DNA from: Arthrobacter sp. UNC362MFTsu5.1 | GTDB lineage: Bacteria > Actinomycetota > Actinomycetes > Actinomycetales > Micrococcaceae | DNA: 64,000 nt | Reading direction: 5' to 3' | NCBI RefSeq assembly: GCF_000685965.1 | Contig: NZ_JMLE01000007.1 | Coordinates: 62,001-126,000 of the forward strand | Shown here: in pieces, positions 1-10,241 of the stretch | Layout of the letters: each line of letters starts with the position of its first letter | How positions within the stretch are numbered: position 1 is the first letter of the stretch | Position numbers and translations under genes: made by a program | Notes under the pieces: generated by a model | Database searches by the model: none | What the model saw: the letters and a program-made list of their open reading frames with translations, nothing else | What the model was told of the DNA's origin: nothing

Positions 1-1
1 G

Positions 2-538
2 AACATCCACAAGAAGGACGTGACCTTCCGGACGTCGCAGGATCCCGACGAGATCCGCGTGCTGTTGAATTTCCTGCACATGACGGCCAAGCGGAGCGGA
101 TTCAAGCCGCAAAGCGATGAGTACCTTAGCCAGGTGGCCCGTTGCCTGATGCCTGCGGGCGCGGCCACGCTGTTCATCGCCGAGCGCCATGGCGGTCCCA
201 TCGCCGCGGCCCTGGCCTACGACTCCGCCGACACCCGCACCTATGCGCACGCAGCCCTGGACGACGCGCACCGGAAGCTCAGCGCGGGTATTCCGCTGCT
301 GGTGACGCTCATGGCGGATGCCAAGGAGAAGGGCCTGAAGTACGTGGACCTGTGGGGCGTGGCACCGGAGGACGAGCCGAACCACAAGTGGGCCGGGTTC
401 ACGGCGTTCAAGAAGTCCTTCGGCGGGCGCGAAATCGCCTACCCCGGCACCTGGGACCTGCCCGTGAAGAAACTCCGCTACGGGGCCTACCAGCTCGCCC
501 GAAAGGCCCGGGAGAAGCTCCGCGCCCTCCGCAGCTGA
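2..538 (+). CDS. FemAB/FemX-like peptidoglycan bridge aminoacyltransferase, 3' part
   Basis: The reading frame is open from base 2 (N-I-H-K-K-D-V-T...) to the TGA at 536-538, so the gene enters from the left edge and only its last ~178 codons are present. A GTG at 20 is internal, not a start. The visible part resembles the C-terminal GNAT-fold half of FemAB/FemX aminoacyltransferases, which use aminoacyl-tRNA to build the peptide cross-bridge on lipid II. Supporting traits are the stretch G-P-I-A-A-A-L-A-Y, the Y-V-D-L-W-G motif, and the terminal H-K-W-A-G-F-T-A-F-K-K-S-F-G-G motif followed by a basic tail typical of this family. Function is by family resemblance; the N-terminal half cannot be checked. 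Confidence 0.8.
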   Translation, partial: NIHKKDVTFRTSQDPDEIRVLLNFLHMTAKRSGFKPQSDEYLSQVARCLMPAGAATLFIAERHGGPIAAALAYDSADTRTYAHAALDDAHRKLSAGIPLLVTLMADAKEKGLKYVDLWGVAPEDEPNHKWAGFTAFKKSFGGREIAYPGTWDLPVKKLRYGAYQLARKAREKLRALRS

Positions 539-540
539 CC

Positions 541-636
541 CACCCCCTGAGCGCGAACGGACACTAGAGGCCCACCCCCTGAGCGCGAACGGACACTTGA
601 GGCCCACCGTTTGGGGATCCAACTGTCCGTTCGCGC
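541..636. repeat. Repeat cluster: two 32-bp tandem units plus one inverted partial copy
   Basis: Two tandem 32-bp units (541-572 and 573-604) differ at one base. Each contains CACCCCCTGA followed by GCGCGAACGGACACT and GAGGCC. An inverted partial copy, AACTGTCCGTTCGCGC, follows at 621-636. The same core recurs at 1632-1689, 5868-5890 and 56675-56793, always between genes. The cluster lies between the femAB-like 3' end and the DUF559 gene, and no terminator hairpin other than the direct/inverted pairing is seen here. Confidence 0.85.
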
Positions 637-699
637 ATCGCCCGGAATCCGGCCTGTGGATAACGTCTTCGTGCGTTACTGGCCGGTGCAGACTGAAGC

Positions 700-1650
700 A
701 TGCCCGTCACGCGCCTGCCCCAGGAATTACTCACCGGTTCCTTCACTGACCTTGCTGCCCGGGACCTTGGTGTCACCCGAAAGCGGCAGAGGCAACCCGA
801 CGTCGCCATACCTTCACGGGGCATCCGTGTCCCATTTGGCGGCGCTGGCGGGCCGGCTGCAAGCCTCCGTGCCTATACGGAACTGGACAGCAAATCAGTC
901 CTGACCCACCATTCCGGAGGCCGCATCTGGGAGTGCGCCTTGCCGGCCTGGATGCAGGAGGACTGGCGGATCCATATTGCCAGGGAACGGAACGGCAGCA
1001 AGCCGCGGCGACGCAACGTCGTGGGTCACCGTCTGACGTTCAAGGCAGGGGAGGTTGTGATGCACGACGGCGTCCGGGTCACCTCGCCGGCGAGGACGTG
1101 GCTTGACCTCGCGTCGCTAATAACCGTCGATGACCTCATCGCAGCTGGCGATTCGCTGGTCTGTGCCCATGGCCCTGACTTTCCCCGGCCGAAGGATGGC
1201 CTCTGTACGGTGGCCGAACTGCGTCGGATGGTCGGCGCCCATCCGGGAATGCGCGGGATGAAGACCGCAAGACTGGCTCTCACTGAAATACGAGTGGGCG
1301 CCGACTCCCCTCAGGAGACCCGGATGCGGCTGGTCCTGGCCCGCTCCGGCTACGGCGAACCTGTTCTCAACTACGTCATCAGGAACACTTGGGGACAGCC
1401 GGCGGTGTGGCCGGATGCGGCCTACCCGGAGCAACGGATCGCGTTTCAGTACGACGGGGGCCACCACGCCGAACCGCTCCAGATCAGCAGCGACGTCCGC
1501 CGTCAGGCCCTGACTCAACGGCTTGGCTGGCGTGAAATCAGGGTCTACAAAGAGGATCTCGACGGCGACAAACCGTTCCTGCTCGACAAGGTCCGGGCGG
1601 CCGCGATGCCCAGCGCCGAACGGCAAACAACAGCGCGAACGTACACTTGA
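700..1650 (+). CDS. AbiEi-like / DUF559 (PD-(D/E)XK-fold) protein
   Basis: This 316-residue protein has the layout of a large actinobacterial family. An N-terminal winged-helix-like part resembles type IV antitoxin AbiEi (residues ~8-140, with R-G-I-R-V-P at 40-45 and S-P-A-R-T-W-L-D-L-A at 129-138). A C-terminal DUF559 domain follows (~205-300), related to the Vsr nuclease fold: W-P-D at 237-239, Q-Y-D-G-G-H-H at 250-256, and G-W-R-E-I-R-V at 277-283. The position usually acidic before Y-D-G is Gln250, so nuclease activity may be weakened. No AbiEii toxin gene is adjacent. The last codons (A-R-T-Y-T-stop) lie inside the arm of the repeat at 1632-1656, so the repeat supplies the stop codon. 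ATG 700 gives a full N-terminus; the upstream Shine-Dalgarno is weak. The biological role of the family is unknown to me. Confidence 0.75.
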   Translation: MPVTRLPQELLTGSFTDLAARDLGVTRKRQRQPDVAIPSRGIRVPFGGAGGPAASLRAYTELDSKSVLTHHSGGRIWECALPAWMQEDWRIHIARERNGSKPRRRNVVGHRLTFKAGEVVMHDGVRVTSPARTWLDLASLITVDDLIAAGDSLVCAHGPDFPRPKDGLCTVAELRRMVGAHPGMRGMKTARLALTEIRVGADSPQETRMRLVLARSGYGEPVLNYVIRNTWGQPAVWPDAAYPEQRIAFQYDGGHHAEPLQISSDVRRQALTQRLGWREIRVYKEDLDGDKPFLLDKVRAAAMPSAERQTTARTYT

Positions 1651-1689
1651 GGCCCCGCTAGGCGGGGGCCTCAAGTGTACGTTCGCGCT
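1632..1689. repeat. Palindromic repeat copy, probable bidirectional terminator
   Basis: Perfect 25-bp inverted repeat: arm 1632-1656 (starts AGCGCGAACGTACACTTGAG, then GCCCC) and arm 1665-1689, separated by 8 nt. It overlaps the end of the DUF559 gene and lies 25 bp from the end of the convergent glpX gene, so it can form a terminator-like hairpin in both transcripts. It is the same family as the repeats at 541-636 and 56675-56793. Confidence 0.85.
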
Positions 1690-1714
1690 GAATGAAGCGG
1701 GCGACGCAGAAGGG

Positions 1715-2752
1715 CTAGCTCTTGCGGGCGTAGCCTTCCCACTTGCTGGCCTGGTGCTCGCCGTCCACGAAGCGGATGGTGCCGGACTTGGACCGCATGA
1801 CGATCGACTGGGTCAGGACCTTGTCCTTGGAGTAGCGCACGCCCCTGAGCAGGTCGCCGTCGGTGATGCCCGTGGCCGCGAAGTAGCAGTTGTCGCTCGA
1901 GACGAGGTCGTTCGTGGACAGGACGCGATCGAGGTCGTGCCCGGCGTCGATGGCCTTCTGCTTCTCGTCATCGCTGGTGGGCCAGAGGCGGCCCTGGATG
2001 ACGCCGCCGAGGGACTTGATCGCGCACGCGGCGACGATGCCTTCCGGCGTTCCGCCGATGCCCATGAGCGCGTCCACGCCGGTACCGGAGCGGGCTGCGG
2101 CAATGGCGCCGGCGACGTCGCCGTCCATGATGAACTTGGTCCGTGCACCGGCTTCGCGGATTTCCTCCACAAGCGGGCGGTGGCGGTCCCGGTCCAGGAT
2201 CATGACGTTCAGCTGGTTGACCTTCACGCCCTTCGCCTTGGCGATTAAGTGCAGGTTCTGCTTGACCGGGAGGCGCAGGTCGACCATGTCGGCAGCTTCC
2301 GGGCCCGTGACGAGCTTCTCCATGTAGAACACGGCGGAGGGGTCGAACATGGAGCCGCGCTCGGCCACGGCGAGGACGGCGAGGGCGTTGTTGATGCCCA
2401 GGGCGGTCAGTCGGGTTCCGTCAATGGGGTCGACGGCGACGTCGCACTCGGGGCCGGTGCCGTCACCGACGTGCTCGCCATTGAAAAGCATGGGAGCTTC
2501 GTCCTTCTCGCCTTCACCGATAACCACAACGCCGTTGAAGTGGACGGTCTGCAGGAAGGAGCGCATGGCGTCGACTGCTGCGCCGTCAGCCTTGTTCTTG
2601 TCGCCGAAGCCAACCCAGTGGCCGCCGGCAATTGCCGCAGCTTCGGTGACGCGCACAAGTTCAAGGGCAAGGTTGCGGTCCGGTTCGTCAATGCCTACGG
2701 CAAGCGACGGCGAAATCGTGGAGTACTGCTGGGTCATAGGCGCTGGTGACAC
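1715..2752 (-). CDS. glpX: Class II fructose-1,6-bisphosphatase GlpX
   Basis: GlpX hydrolyses fructose 1,6-bisphosphate to fructose 6-phosphate in gluconeogenesis and is the main FBPase in actinobacteria. The 345-residue length fits the family. Visible signatures are I-G-E-G-E-K-D-E-A-P-M-L (78-89) and D-P-I-D-G-T (108-113), the metal- and phosphate-binding motifs of the Li-sensitive phosphatase superfamily, plus M-G-I-G-G-T-P-E-G further on. The first codon used here is a GTG at 2752; an in-frame ATG at 2737 (M-T-Q-Q-Y) is an equally good start. It is divergent from a DUF4245 gene across a ~195-bp spacer. From memory, the same glpX/DUF4245 neighbourhood occurs in mycobacteria. Confidence 0.95.
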   Translation of the reverse strand: MSPAPMTQQYSTISPSLAVGIDEPDRNLALELVRVTEAAAIAGGHWVGFGDKNKADGAAVDAMRSFLQTVHFNGVVVIGEGEKDEAPMLFNGEHVGDGTGPECDVAVDPIDGTRLTALGINNALAVLAVAERGSMFDPSAVFYMEKLVTGPEAADMVDLRLPVKQNLHLIAKAKGVKVNQLNVMILDRDRHRPLVEEIREAGARTKFIMDGDVAGAIAAARSGTGVDALMGIGGTPEGIVAACAIKSLGGVIQGRLWPTSDDEKQKAIDAGHDLDRVLSTNDLVSSDNCYFAATGITDGDLLRGVRYSKDKVLTQSIVMRSKSGTIRFVDGEHQASKWEGYARKS

Positions 2753-2829
2753 GTGAACCTCTTCTTCGAGTGGCGATCATTGAACCCGTGCGGCCGGTAC
2801 AGTCCGTCACGGTGATTCCTCTGTCACTG

Positions 2830-2859
2830 ATCATAGTCGCGAGAGCATCCGAAGGTCAT
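2830..2859 (-). promoter_or_regulatory. Candidate glpX promoter
   Basis: On the minus strand a good -10 (TATGAT, + positions 2830-2835) sits about 80-95 nt upstream of the possible glpX starts. The best -35 at a 17-19 bp distance is only TGACC-like (around 2853-2859). This is a visual match only. Confidence 0.3.
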
Positions 2860-2947
2860 GGGATGACCGGCCCGTGATACCCGGCGTTTCCTCACCCCTG
2901 AATTGCAGGAATGTGAGAACGGCATTCCCATGGGCGACTATAGAAGC

Positions 2948-3637
2948 GTGAGCGAAACGCAGGACAAGTCCACCCCCGACAACCAAACGGCCAGCACGGG
3001 CTTCCCCGCGGCCACCAACGGCACCCCCGATGCACCCGTCGTGAAGCCCGTTATCCGCGCGGCGGCGGCGAAAAGGGCCAATGCCTCAGTCATCGGCATG
3101 ATCATCGCCCTGGTGGTGAGTGTCGCCGCGTTCCTCCCCATCGTCCTCATGAACCCGTCACCCAAGAGCGACGGCTACCGCCCGAACGTCAATGTCAGCG
3201 CCGTGGCCCAGAACGCCGCAGGTGTGGCGGGATTCACACCCGTGGCCCCCGAGACCGGCGACACATTCAGCCCGAATTACGCCCGCTGGGAGTCCGGCAC
3301 CGGCAGCGGCGTGCCCACGTGGGAGGTCGGATACCTCACACCGAAGGAATCCTTCATCGGACTGGTCCAGACTGCCCAGGCAAATCCGACCTGGCTGCTT
3401 CAGCAGACGAACAATGCCCCGGTCACCGGAAGCCGCAACGCCGGCGGCCTGGACTGGGAACTCCGCGACACCGGCAAGGGCGAGCGAAGCATGGTCCTGG
3501 TCCACAAGGGCACCACCGTCATCCTGACCGGCACCGCGCAACTCGACGAGTTCGCCGTCCTGGCAGACGCCGTCGTGAAGTCCATGGAGAGTAACGCTGC
3601 CGCCACAGTTTCACCCTCGGCCGCACCTTCACCGTAA
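2948..3637 (+). CDS. DUF4245 membrane-anchored protein
   Basis: About 229 residues from GTG 2948 (V-S-E-T-Q-D-K). A longer in-frame extension to 2903 exists but would include the promoter-like sequence CTATAG and has no ribosome binding site. The protein has a ~45-residue polar N-terminus, one transmembrane helix (~45-69, A-N-A-S-V-I-G-M-I-I-A-L-V-V), then an extracytoplasmic domain. That domain has Y-R-P-N-V-N-V and W-E-V-G-Y-L-T motifs typical of DUF4245, and a Ser/Ala/Pro-rich tail follows. The family is actinobacterial and of unknown function. The carbonic anhydrase gene starts 9 bp downstream, so the two are probably co-transcribed. Confidence 0.85.
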   Translation: MSETQDKSTPDNQTASTGFPAATNGTPDAPVVKPVIRAAAAKRANASVIGMIIALVVSVAAFLPIVLMNPSPKSDGYRPNVNVSAVAQNAAGVAGFTPVAPETGDTFSPNYARWESGTGSGVPTWEVGYLTPKESFIGLVQTAQANPTWLLQQTNNAPVTGSRNAGGLDWELRDTGKGERSMVLVHKGTTVILTGTAQLDEFAVLADAVVKSMESNAAATVSPSAAPSP

Positions 3638-3646
3638 AGTGGCCCC

Positions 3647-4261
3647 GTGGCTACTTACTTGACTCCCGCGCTGGCTTGGCGGCGACTGCGCGAAGGAAAC
3701 GAACGCTTTGTCGCCGGAGAATCCTCCCACCCCAACCAGGACGCATCACGCCGTTCCTCGCTGGTAGAGAACCAGCACCCGTTCGCGGTGATCTTCGGCT
3801 GCTCGGATTCGCGCCTCGCCGCTGAGATCATCTTCGACCTCGGCCTGGGCGACGCGTTCGTTGTCCGCACGGCCGGCCAGGTCATCGACGACGCCGTGCT
3901 GGGTTCCCTCGAATACAGCATCGGCGTGCTGGGTGTGCCGCTGATCGTGATCCTTGGCCATGACAGCTGTGGCGCCGTGAGTGCCACCAAGGACGCCGTT
4001 GAGACAGGCAAAATGCCGGTGGGATTCATCCGCGACCTCGTGGAGCGGATCACGCCGTCCGTACTGACCTCGTTGCGCAACAACGAAACCGAGGTCAACG
4101 ACATGGTGGTGGAGCACGTCAAGCAGACGTCACACCGCCTCGTGGACAGCTCCCGTGTGATTTCCAGCGCAATTGAGACCGGACGCGCGGCGGTGATCGG
4201 CCTCTCCTACAGCCTCAAAGAGGGCCGGGCGGACCTCGTTTCGGGCATCGGCGAACTCTAG
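3647..4261 (+). CDS. Beta-class carbonic anhydrase
   Basis: This zinc enzyme interconverts CO2 and bicarbonate. The beta-class signature is complete: C-S-D-S-R (Cys52, Asp54, Arg56) and H-D-S-C-G (His105, Cys108), which give the Zn ligands and the Asp-Arg dyad. The 204-residue length is normal. The start is GTG 3647 (V/M-A-T-Y-L-T-P), 9 bp after the DUF4245 stop. The N-terminus P-A-L-A-W-R-R-L-R-E-G-N-E-R-F is typical for the family. It is followed by fumC after an 87-bp gap. Confidence 0.95.
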   Translation: MATYLTPALAWRRLREGNERFVAGESSHPNQDASRRSSLVENQHPFAVIFGCSDSRLAAEIIFDLGLGDAFVVRTAGQVIDDAVLGSLEYSIGVLGVPLIVILGHDSCGAVSATKDAVETGKMPVGFIRDLVERITPSVLTSLRNNETEVNDMVVEHVKQTSHRLVDSSRVISSAIETGRAAVIGLSYSLKEGRADLVSGIGEL

Positions 4262-4348
4262 GTCGCCGGTGCGCGGGCGGCCGCCCGCCGCCCGACTCAA
4301 GCGCTTCACGGTTTCAGCCAACGCCGCCAATCGCCCTAAGCTAGCCCC

Positions 4349-5776
4349 ATGACTTCCACTGAAGAATTCCGCATTGAACATGACACGATGGGCGAAGTCC
4401 GCGTCCCCGTGAACGCCCTGTACCGTGCCCAGACGCAGCGTGCAGTTGAAAACTTCCCCATCTCCGGCAAAACCCTGGAACGCGCACACATCGAAGCCCT
4501 CGCACGGGTCAAGAAGGCTGCCGCCCAGGCCAACGCAGAACTTGGAGTGCTCGACGGCGAGCTGGCCAAGGCGATCGCGGACGCCGCCGATGAGGTTGCT
4601 GCCGGGAAGTACGACGGCGACTTCCCCATCGACGTCTTCCAGACCGGTTCCGGCACGTCCTCCAACATGAACACCAACGAGGTCCTCGCCGAACTTGCCA
4701 CCCGCGCCCTGAAGGCCGCCGGCAGCGACAAGGTGGTCCACCCGAACGACCACGTCAACGCCTCGCAGTCCTCCAACGACGTGTTCCCCACCTCGGTCCA
4801 CGTTGCAGCCACCTCGGCCCTGATCAACGACCTCATCCCGGCCCTCGGCTACCTCGCCGAATCGCTGGAGCGCAAGGCCGTGGAGTTCAAGGACGTCGTC
4901 AAGTCCGGCCGCACGCACCTCATGGACGCCACCCCGGTGACCCTGGGCCAGGAGTTCGGCGGCTACGCCGCACAGGTCCGCTACGGCATCGAACGCATCA
5001 ACGCCTCGCTCCCCCGCGTGGCCGAAGTTCCCCTCGGCGGAACCGCTGTGGGCACCGGCATCAACACCCCGGCCGGTTTCCCGGAGCGCGTCATCGAACT
5101 GCTGGCAACCGACACCGGCCTGCCCCTGACCGAGGCCCGTGACCACTTCGAGGCCCAGGCCAACCGCGACGGCCTCATCGAAGCCTCCAGCCAGCTGCGC
5201 AACATCGCGATCTCCTTCATGAAGATCAACAACGACCTCCGCTGGATGGGTTCCGGCCCCAACACCGGCCTCGGCGAAATCGCCATCCCGGACCTGCAGC
5301 CGGGTTCCTCGATCATGCCGGGCAAGGTTAACCCGGTCATCTGCGAGGCGTCCATCATGGTCTGCGCCCAGGTCATCGGCAACGACACCGCCATCGCCTG
5401 GTCCGGCACCAACGGCGCCTTCGAACTGAACGTCGGCATCCCCGTGATGGCTGCCAACCTGCTCGAATCCGTCCGCCTGCTGGCCAACACCAGCCGCGTC
5501 ATGGCCGACAAGATGATCGACGGCATCACCGCCAACGTCGAGCGCGCGCGCTTCCTGGCCGAGGCCTCGCCGTCCATCGTCACCCCGCTGAACAAGTACA
5601 TCGGTTACGAGAACGCCGCCAAGATCGCCAAGACCGCGGTAGCCGAGGGCCTCACCGTCCGCCAGGCCACCGTGAAGCTTGGCTTCGTCGGCGAGGGCGA
5701 AGGCAAGGTCACCGAAGCCGATCTCGACAAGGCGCTGGACGTCACCACCATGACGGCTCCGGCCCACAAGGCATAA
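4349..5776 (+). CDS. fumC: Class II fumarate hydratase FumC
   Basis: FumC catalyses reversible hydration of fumarate to L-malate in the TCA cycle. The 475-residue protein has the superfamily signature [11 protein letters not shown] (319-329) on the catalytic serine loop, [11 protein letters not shown] (186-196) with the catalytic His, and the [10 protein letters not shown] substrate loop (99-108). ATG 4349 starts the conserved [13 protein letters not shown]-terminus. A strong hairpin terminator follows at 5804-5840. In M. tuberculosis fum also neighbours glpX, which supports conserved context. Confidence 0.97.
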   Translation: MTSTEEFRIEHDTMGEVRVPVNALYRAQTQRAVENFPISGKTLERAHIEALARVKKAAAQANAELGVLDGELAKAIADAADEVAAGKYDGDFPIDVFQTGSGTSSNMNTNEVLAELATRALKAAGSDKVVHPNDHVNASQSSNDVFPTSVHVAATSALINDLIPALGYLAESLERKAVEFKDVVKSGRTHLMDATPVTLGQEFGGYAAQVRYGIERINASLPRVAEVPLGGTAVGTGINTPAGFPERVIELLATDTGLPLTEARDHFEAQANRDGLIEASSQLRNIAISFMKINNDLRWMGSGPNTGLGEIAIPDLQPGSSIMPGKVNPVICEASIMVCAQVIGNDTAIAWSGTNGAFELNVGIPVMAANLLESVRLLANTSRVMADKMIDGITANVERARFLAEASPSIVTPLNKYIGYENAAKIAKTAVAEGLTVRQATVKLGFVGEGEGKVTEADLDKALDVTTMTAPAHKA

Positions 5777-5803
5777 GTCCCCACCGCCTCCTGAAGTACG
5801 ACG

Positions 5804-5840
5804 GCGGCCGCTCACCTTCATCGCGAAGGTGGGCGGCCGC
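5804..5840 (+). terminator. Terminator hairpin after fumC
   Basis: A 16-bp stem, GCGGCCGCTCACCTTC (5804-5819) with GAAGGTGGGCGGCCGC (5825-5840), with one G-U-type mismatch and a 5-nt loop. A similar design (inner CACCTT/AAGGTG, outer GC-rich arms, preceded by AAGTACGAC) occurs after sdhB at 63152-63191. Confidence 0.75.
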
Positions 5841-5867
5841 TGGCGTTTAAGGCAGCCCCTGCCGGGT

Positions 5868-5890
5868 GGGATCCAACTGTCCGCTCGCGC
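5868..5890. repeat. Partial copy of the GCGCGAACGGACA repeat family
   Basis: GGGATCCAACTGTCCG followed by CTCGCGC. It is identical except for one base to 614-636 and is read as an inverted copy. It stands alone between the fumC terminator and the tetR promoter region. Confidence 0.7.
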
Positions 5891-5895
5891 AAAAA

Positions 5896-5931
5896 TTGCA
5901 CTAATTCTTGATTGGTGCAAAACTTTACTTT

Positions 5932-5947
<16 letters not shown>
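5896..5947 (+). promoter_or_regulatory. Probable operator of the TetR-type repressor
   Basis: An inverted repeat, TTGCACTAAT (5896-5905) / ATTGGTGCAA (5911-5920), with 5-nt spacing and 9 of 10 matching, is followed by a third half-site TAGTGCAA at 5940-5947. They lie directly over the start of the tetR gene in an AT-rich stretch, as expected for autoregulation. The exact promoter elements are not clear. Confidence 0.6.
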
Positions 5948-8207
<2,260 letters not shown>

Positions 8208-8214
8208 GAAGCCG

Positions 8215-8250
8215 CCCTGAGGGGCTCCCGCAGCAGGGAGCCCCTCAGGG
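8215..8250. terminator. Bidirectional terminator between MFS gene and NUDIX gene
   Basis: A perfect 15-bp stem, CCCTGAGGGGCTCCC (8215-8229) and its complement at 8236-8250, with a 6-nt loop. It lies between convergent genes, and its right arm includes the stop codon of the NUDIX gene (8245-8247). Confidence 0.85.
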
Positions 8251-8715
8251 TTCGTAGTGGACGGCGTCCTCGGGCAGCAGCGCCCGCCGGATGCACTCGC
8301 GGTCACCGGGCCTGATGTCCGGAAGTTCCTCCAACGGAAACCAGCCGACGGCCAGGGACTCGTCGTCGTTCACGCGTGCTTCACCGGACACATGGCGGCA
8401 GCGGAACACAATATCCAGGAAGTCGCACACGTCGCCGTTGGGGAAGGTGACCGGACCCACGACGCCGACCGAGACCATGCGCTCCGTTTCGGCCACGACG
8501 GCCGTCTCCTCGAAGATCTCCCGCACGAGTCCGGGAGCAGGGTGCTCGCCCGGTTCCAGCATGCCCGAGATCAGCGCCCACCGTCCGTTGTCAGAGCGCT
8601 GGCCCAGCAGGACGTGGCCGTCGTCGTTGAAGACCACCCCGCGAACCGCAGGAATCCACAACGGATCATGGCCGATTTTTTCGCGAAGCTTGAGGACGAA
8701 TTCAGGTGCTGGCAT
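8245..8715 (-). CDS. NUDIX hydrolase
   Basis: The 156-residue protein carries the NUDIX box at 51-73: G51-x5-E57-x7-R65-E66-x2-E69-E70-x-A72-V73. The usual glycine after E-E-T is alanine here (E-E-T-A-V), a conservative but real deviation; all metal-binding Glu residues are present. These enzymes hydrolyse nucleoside diphosphates linked to another moiety. The substrate is not evident. The upstream stretch W-I-P-A-V-R-G-V-V-F-N-D-D-G-H-V-L-L is typical of actinobacterial NUDIX proteins annotated as ADP-ribose or NADH pyrophosphatase-like. It is convergent with the MFS gene. Confidence 0.92.
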   Translation of the reverse strand: MPAPEFVLKLREKIGHDPLWIPAVRGVVFNDDGHVLLGQRSDNGRWALISGMLEPGEHPAPGLVREIFEETAVVAETERMVSVGVVGPVTFPNGDVCDFLDIVFRCRHVSGEARVNDDESLAVGWFPLEELPDIRPGDRECIRRALLPEDAVHYEP

Positions 8716-8752
8716 ACCTTCAGCCTAGCGGCAGCACCGCTGGCGCAGCCCC

Positions 8753-9313
8753 TCAGGCCGCAGGCAGCAGCAGCATGGCCGCGGCAGTGCCTGCGAGCAT
8801 GAACGGGCCGAAAGGGATGTCCGATTTGAGGGTTCCGCGGCGGGCAGCCAGCAGGCCCAGGCTCCAGAGCCCGCCCAGGAGGAAGGCGGCGAAGGTCCCG
8901 GCAAAAACATGTCCCCAGCCGAGGTAGCCAAGGTACAGGCCCAGCACGCCTGCGAGTTTTACGTCTCCGAATCCCATCCCGGGCGGATAAACCATCCGCA
9001 GGATGAAGTAGAACAGCCACAGCACGGCTCCTCCGGCAAGGATGCGTCCGCCCGGAAGCCCGAAAAGCGGGGCGGCGCCGTCGGGTACTGCCGCGGCGTC
9101 CGCACCGGCAGCGAGGACGGCGACAACCGCCGCCAACAGGAGCACGCCGCCTACGGCGTAGGACGGGAAGACAATCCTGTTCGGCAGCAGGTGGTGCCTG
9201 ACGTCGATGACGGTCAGCCGCACCGCCATCACGCCGTAGTAGGCACAGGCCGCCAGGACCAGCCAGAACCCCAGCGGGGTGGATTCCCAAAGTTCGCCCA
9301 GTCGTTGGATCAC
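8753..9313 (-). CDS. A24-family prepilin peptidase (short form)
   Basis: The 186-residue, highly hydrophobic membrane protein has the two catalytic aspartates of type IV prepilin peptidases: V-I-D-V-R-H (Asp37), followed by L-L-P-N-R, and the G-F-G-D motif (114-117, Asp117) in P-P-G-M-G-F-G-D-V-K-L. The cytoplasmic methyltransferase domain of full-length PilD is absent, as in many actinobacterial TadV/CpaA-like enzymes. It would cleave prepilin or Flp-type leader peptides at the membrane, but no pilin gene is in this window. It lies 37 bp upstream of the NUDIX gene, so the two could be co-transcribed. Confidence 0.85.
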   Translation of the reverse strand: MIQRLGELWESTPLGFWLVLAACAYYGVMAVRLTVIDVRHHLLPNRIVFPSYAVGGVLLLAAVVAVLAAGADAAAVPDGAAPLFGLPGGRILAGGAVLWLFYFILRMVYPPGMGFGDVKLAGVLGLYLGYLGWGHVFAGTFAAFLLGGLWSLGLLAARRGTLKSDIPFGPFMLAGTAAAMLLLPAA

Positions 9314-9371
9314 CCTCGGATGCTACTGGATTTTCGCGTCCCGCCGCTGAGCCCGCGCGTAAACTGTGGAT

Positions 9372-10205
9372 ATGTCGACATGGGACGCGAGGCGCCAGGG
9401 GGAAGCCGGTCAGCAGTCCAGGCCGCCGGACATGGCCGCAAAGTTCCGGAACCTGTGCCGTTCCTCTCCCTGGAAGTGGCAGAGCCTCCGTTTCGAATAT
9501 GTGGACCGCCCCGCGCCGGCCCCCGCAACCCCCCACACCGCAGATTCGGGCGCCGAAAACCCGGACCCGGAAAACACCGTGCGTGCTTGGCTGCGGCGGC
9601 CCGGCGCCCTCCGCCTTGAATCCGCAGCCGGCGCGGTGCTGCACAGCACCACGGGCATCAACGACTCCAAAGACGGCTTCTACGTCAGCTCCACCAGGAA
9701 GTCGTGGCTCCTGCCTCCGCAGCTGGTCACCCCCGTGTATGACGACGGCGGACTGGTCCGGCGCCGCCCGGAGGCCGCCTACGGCGAACCGTGCTTTGGA
9801 AACGGCCGCTTTGCCGCGGCCTTGGACCCGGTGGAACTCGCCGGCAATGCCCCCGTACCCATCGAATTCCCGAACACCAACGCCGTGGAGCTCGGCCCGA
9901 TCACCGCCGTGGACCACCAGGGCCGCCCCGCCCTGGAAGCCGTCGTGACTCCCAATGCCGCATACCGGCCGGCGGACCCGTTGGCGCCGCTGTGCGGACC
10001 GGGACGGAACCTGATCCGGATCGATGTCGGCACCGGTGTCTGCGTGTTGAGCCGCTCGCTGGAGAACGAATCGGCGGCCCCTGGCCACTGGCTCAGGATC
10101 CTCGGCGTGGACGAGTACATGCTTGATGACCTGTTCCTCGCCGAATCCATGAACCTTACCGACGTCCGCCGCCACATCAGCTGGGATATCTCGCGGGGCG
10201 TGTGA
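9372..10205 (+). CDS. Conserved hypothetical protein
   Basis: A 277-residue soluble protein from ATG 9372 (M-S-T-W-D); a GTG two codons upstream is also possible. I do not recognise a domain. Visible features are a basic N-terminus, a Pro/Ala-rich linker (~45-70, A-P-A-P-A-T-P), a mid region L-R-L-E-S-A-A-G-A-V-L-H-S-T-T-G-I-N-D-S-K-D-G-F, and an Asp/Asn-rich C-terminus with no membrane helix or signal peptide. Codon use matches its neighbours and the reading frame spans the whole region, so it is a real gene. It is divergent from the prepilin peptidase and 36 bp from the acetyltransferase downstream, possibly co-transcribed with it. Confidence 0.65.
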   Translation: MSTWDARRQGEAGQQSRPPDMAAKFRNLCRSSPWKWQSLRFEYVDRPAPAPATPHTADSGAENPDPENTVRAWLRRPGALRLESAAGAVLHSTTGINDSKDGFYVSSTRKSWLLPPQLVTPVYDDGGLVRRRPEAAYGEPCFGNGRFAAALDPVELAGNAPVPIEFPNTNAVELGPITAVDHQGRPALEAVVTPNAAYRPADPLAPLCGPGRNLIRIDVGTGVCVLSRSLENESAAPGHWLRILGVDEYMLDDLFLAESMNLTDVRRHISWDISRGV

Positions 10206-10241
10206 CTGGCTGCCCGCGGGTCCCCCGGCTAAGCTTCCCTG

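Noticed and set aside
541..604. CRISPR-like tandem repeat
   Set aside because: Only two units, directly abutting without spacers, and no cas genes nearby.
700..1650. Type IV toxin-antitoxin locus (AbiE)
   Set aside because: Only an AbiEi-like domain is seen, fused to DUF559; no AbiEii nucleotidyltransferase toxin is adjacent.
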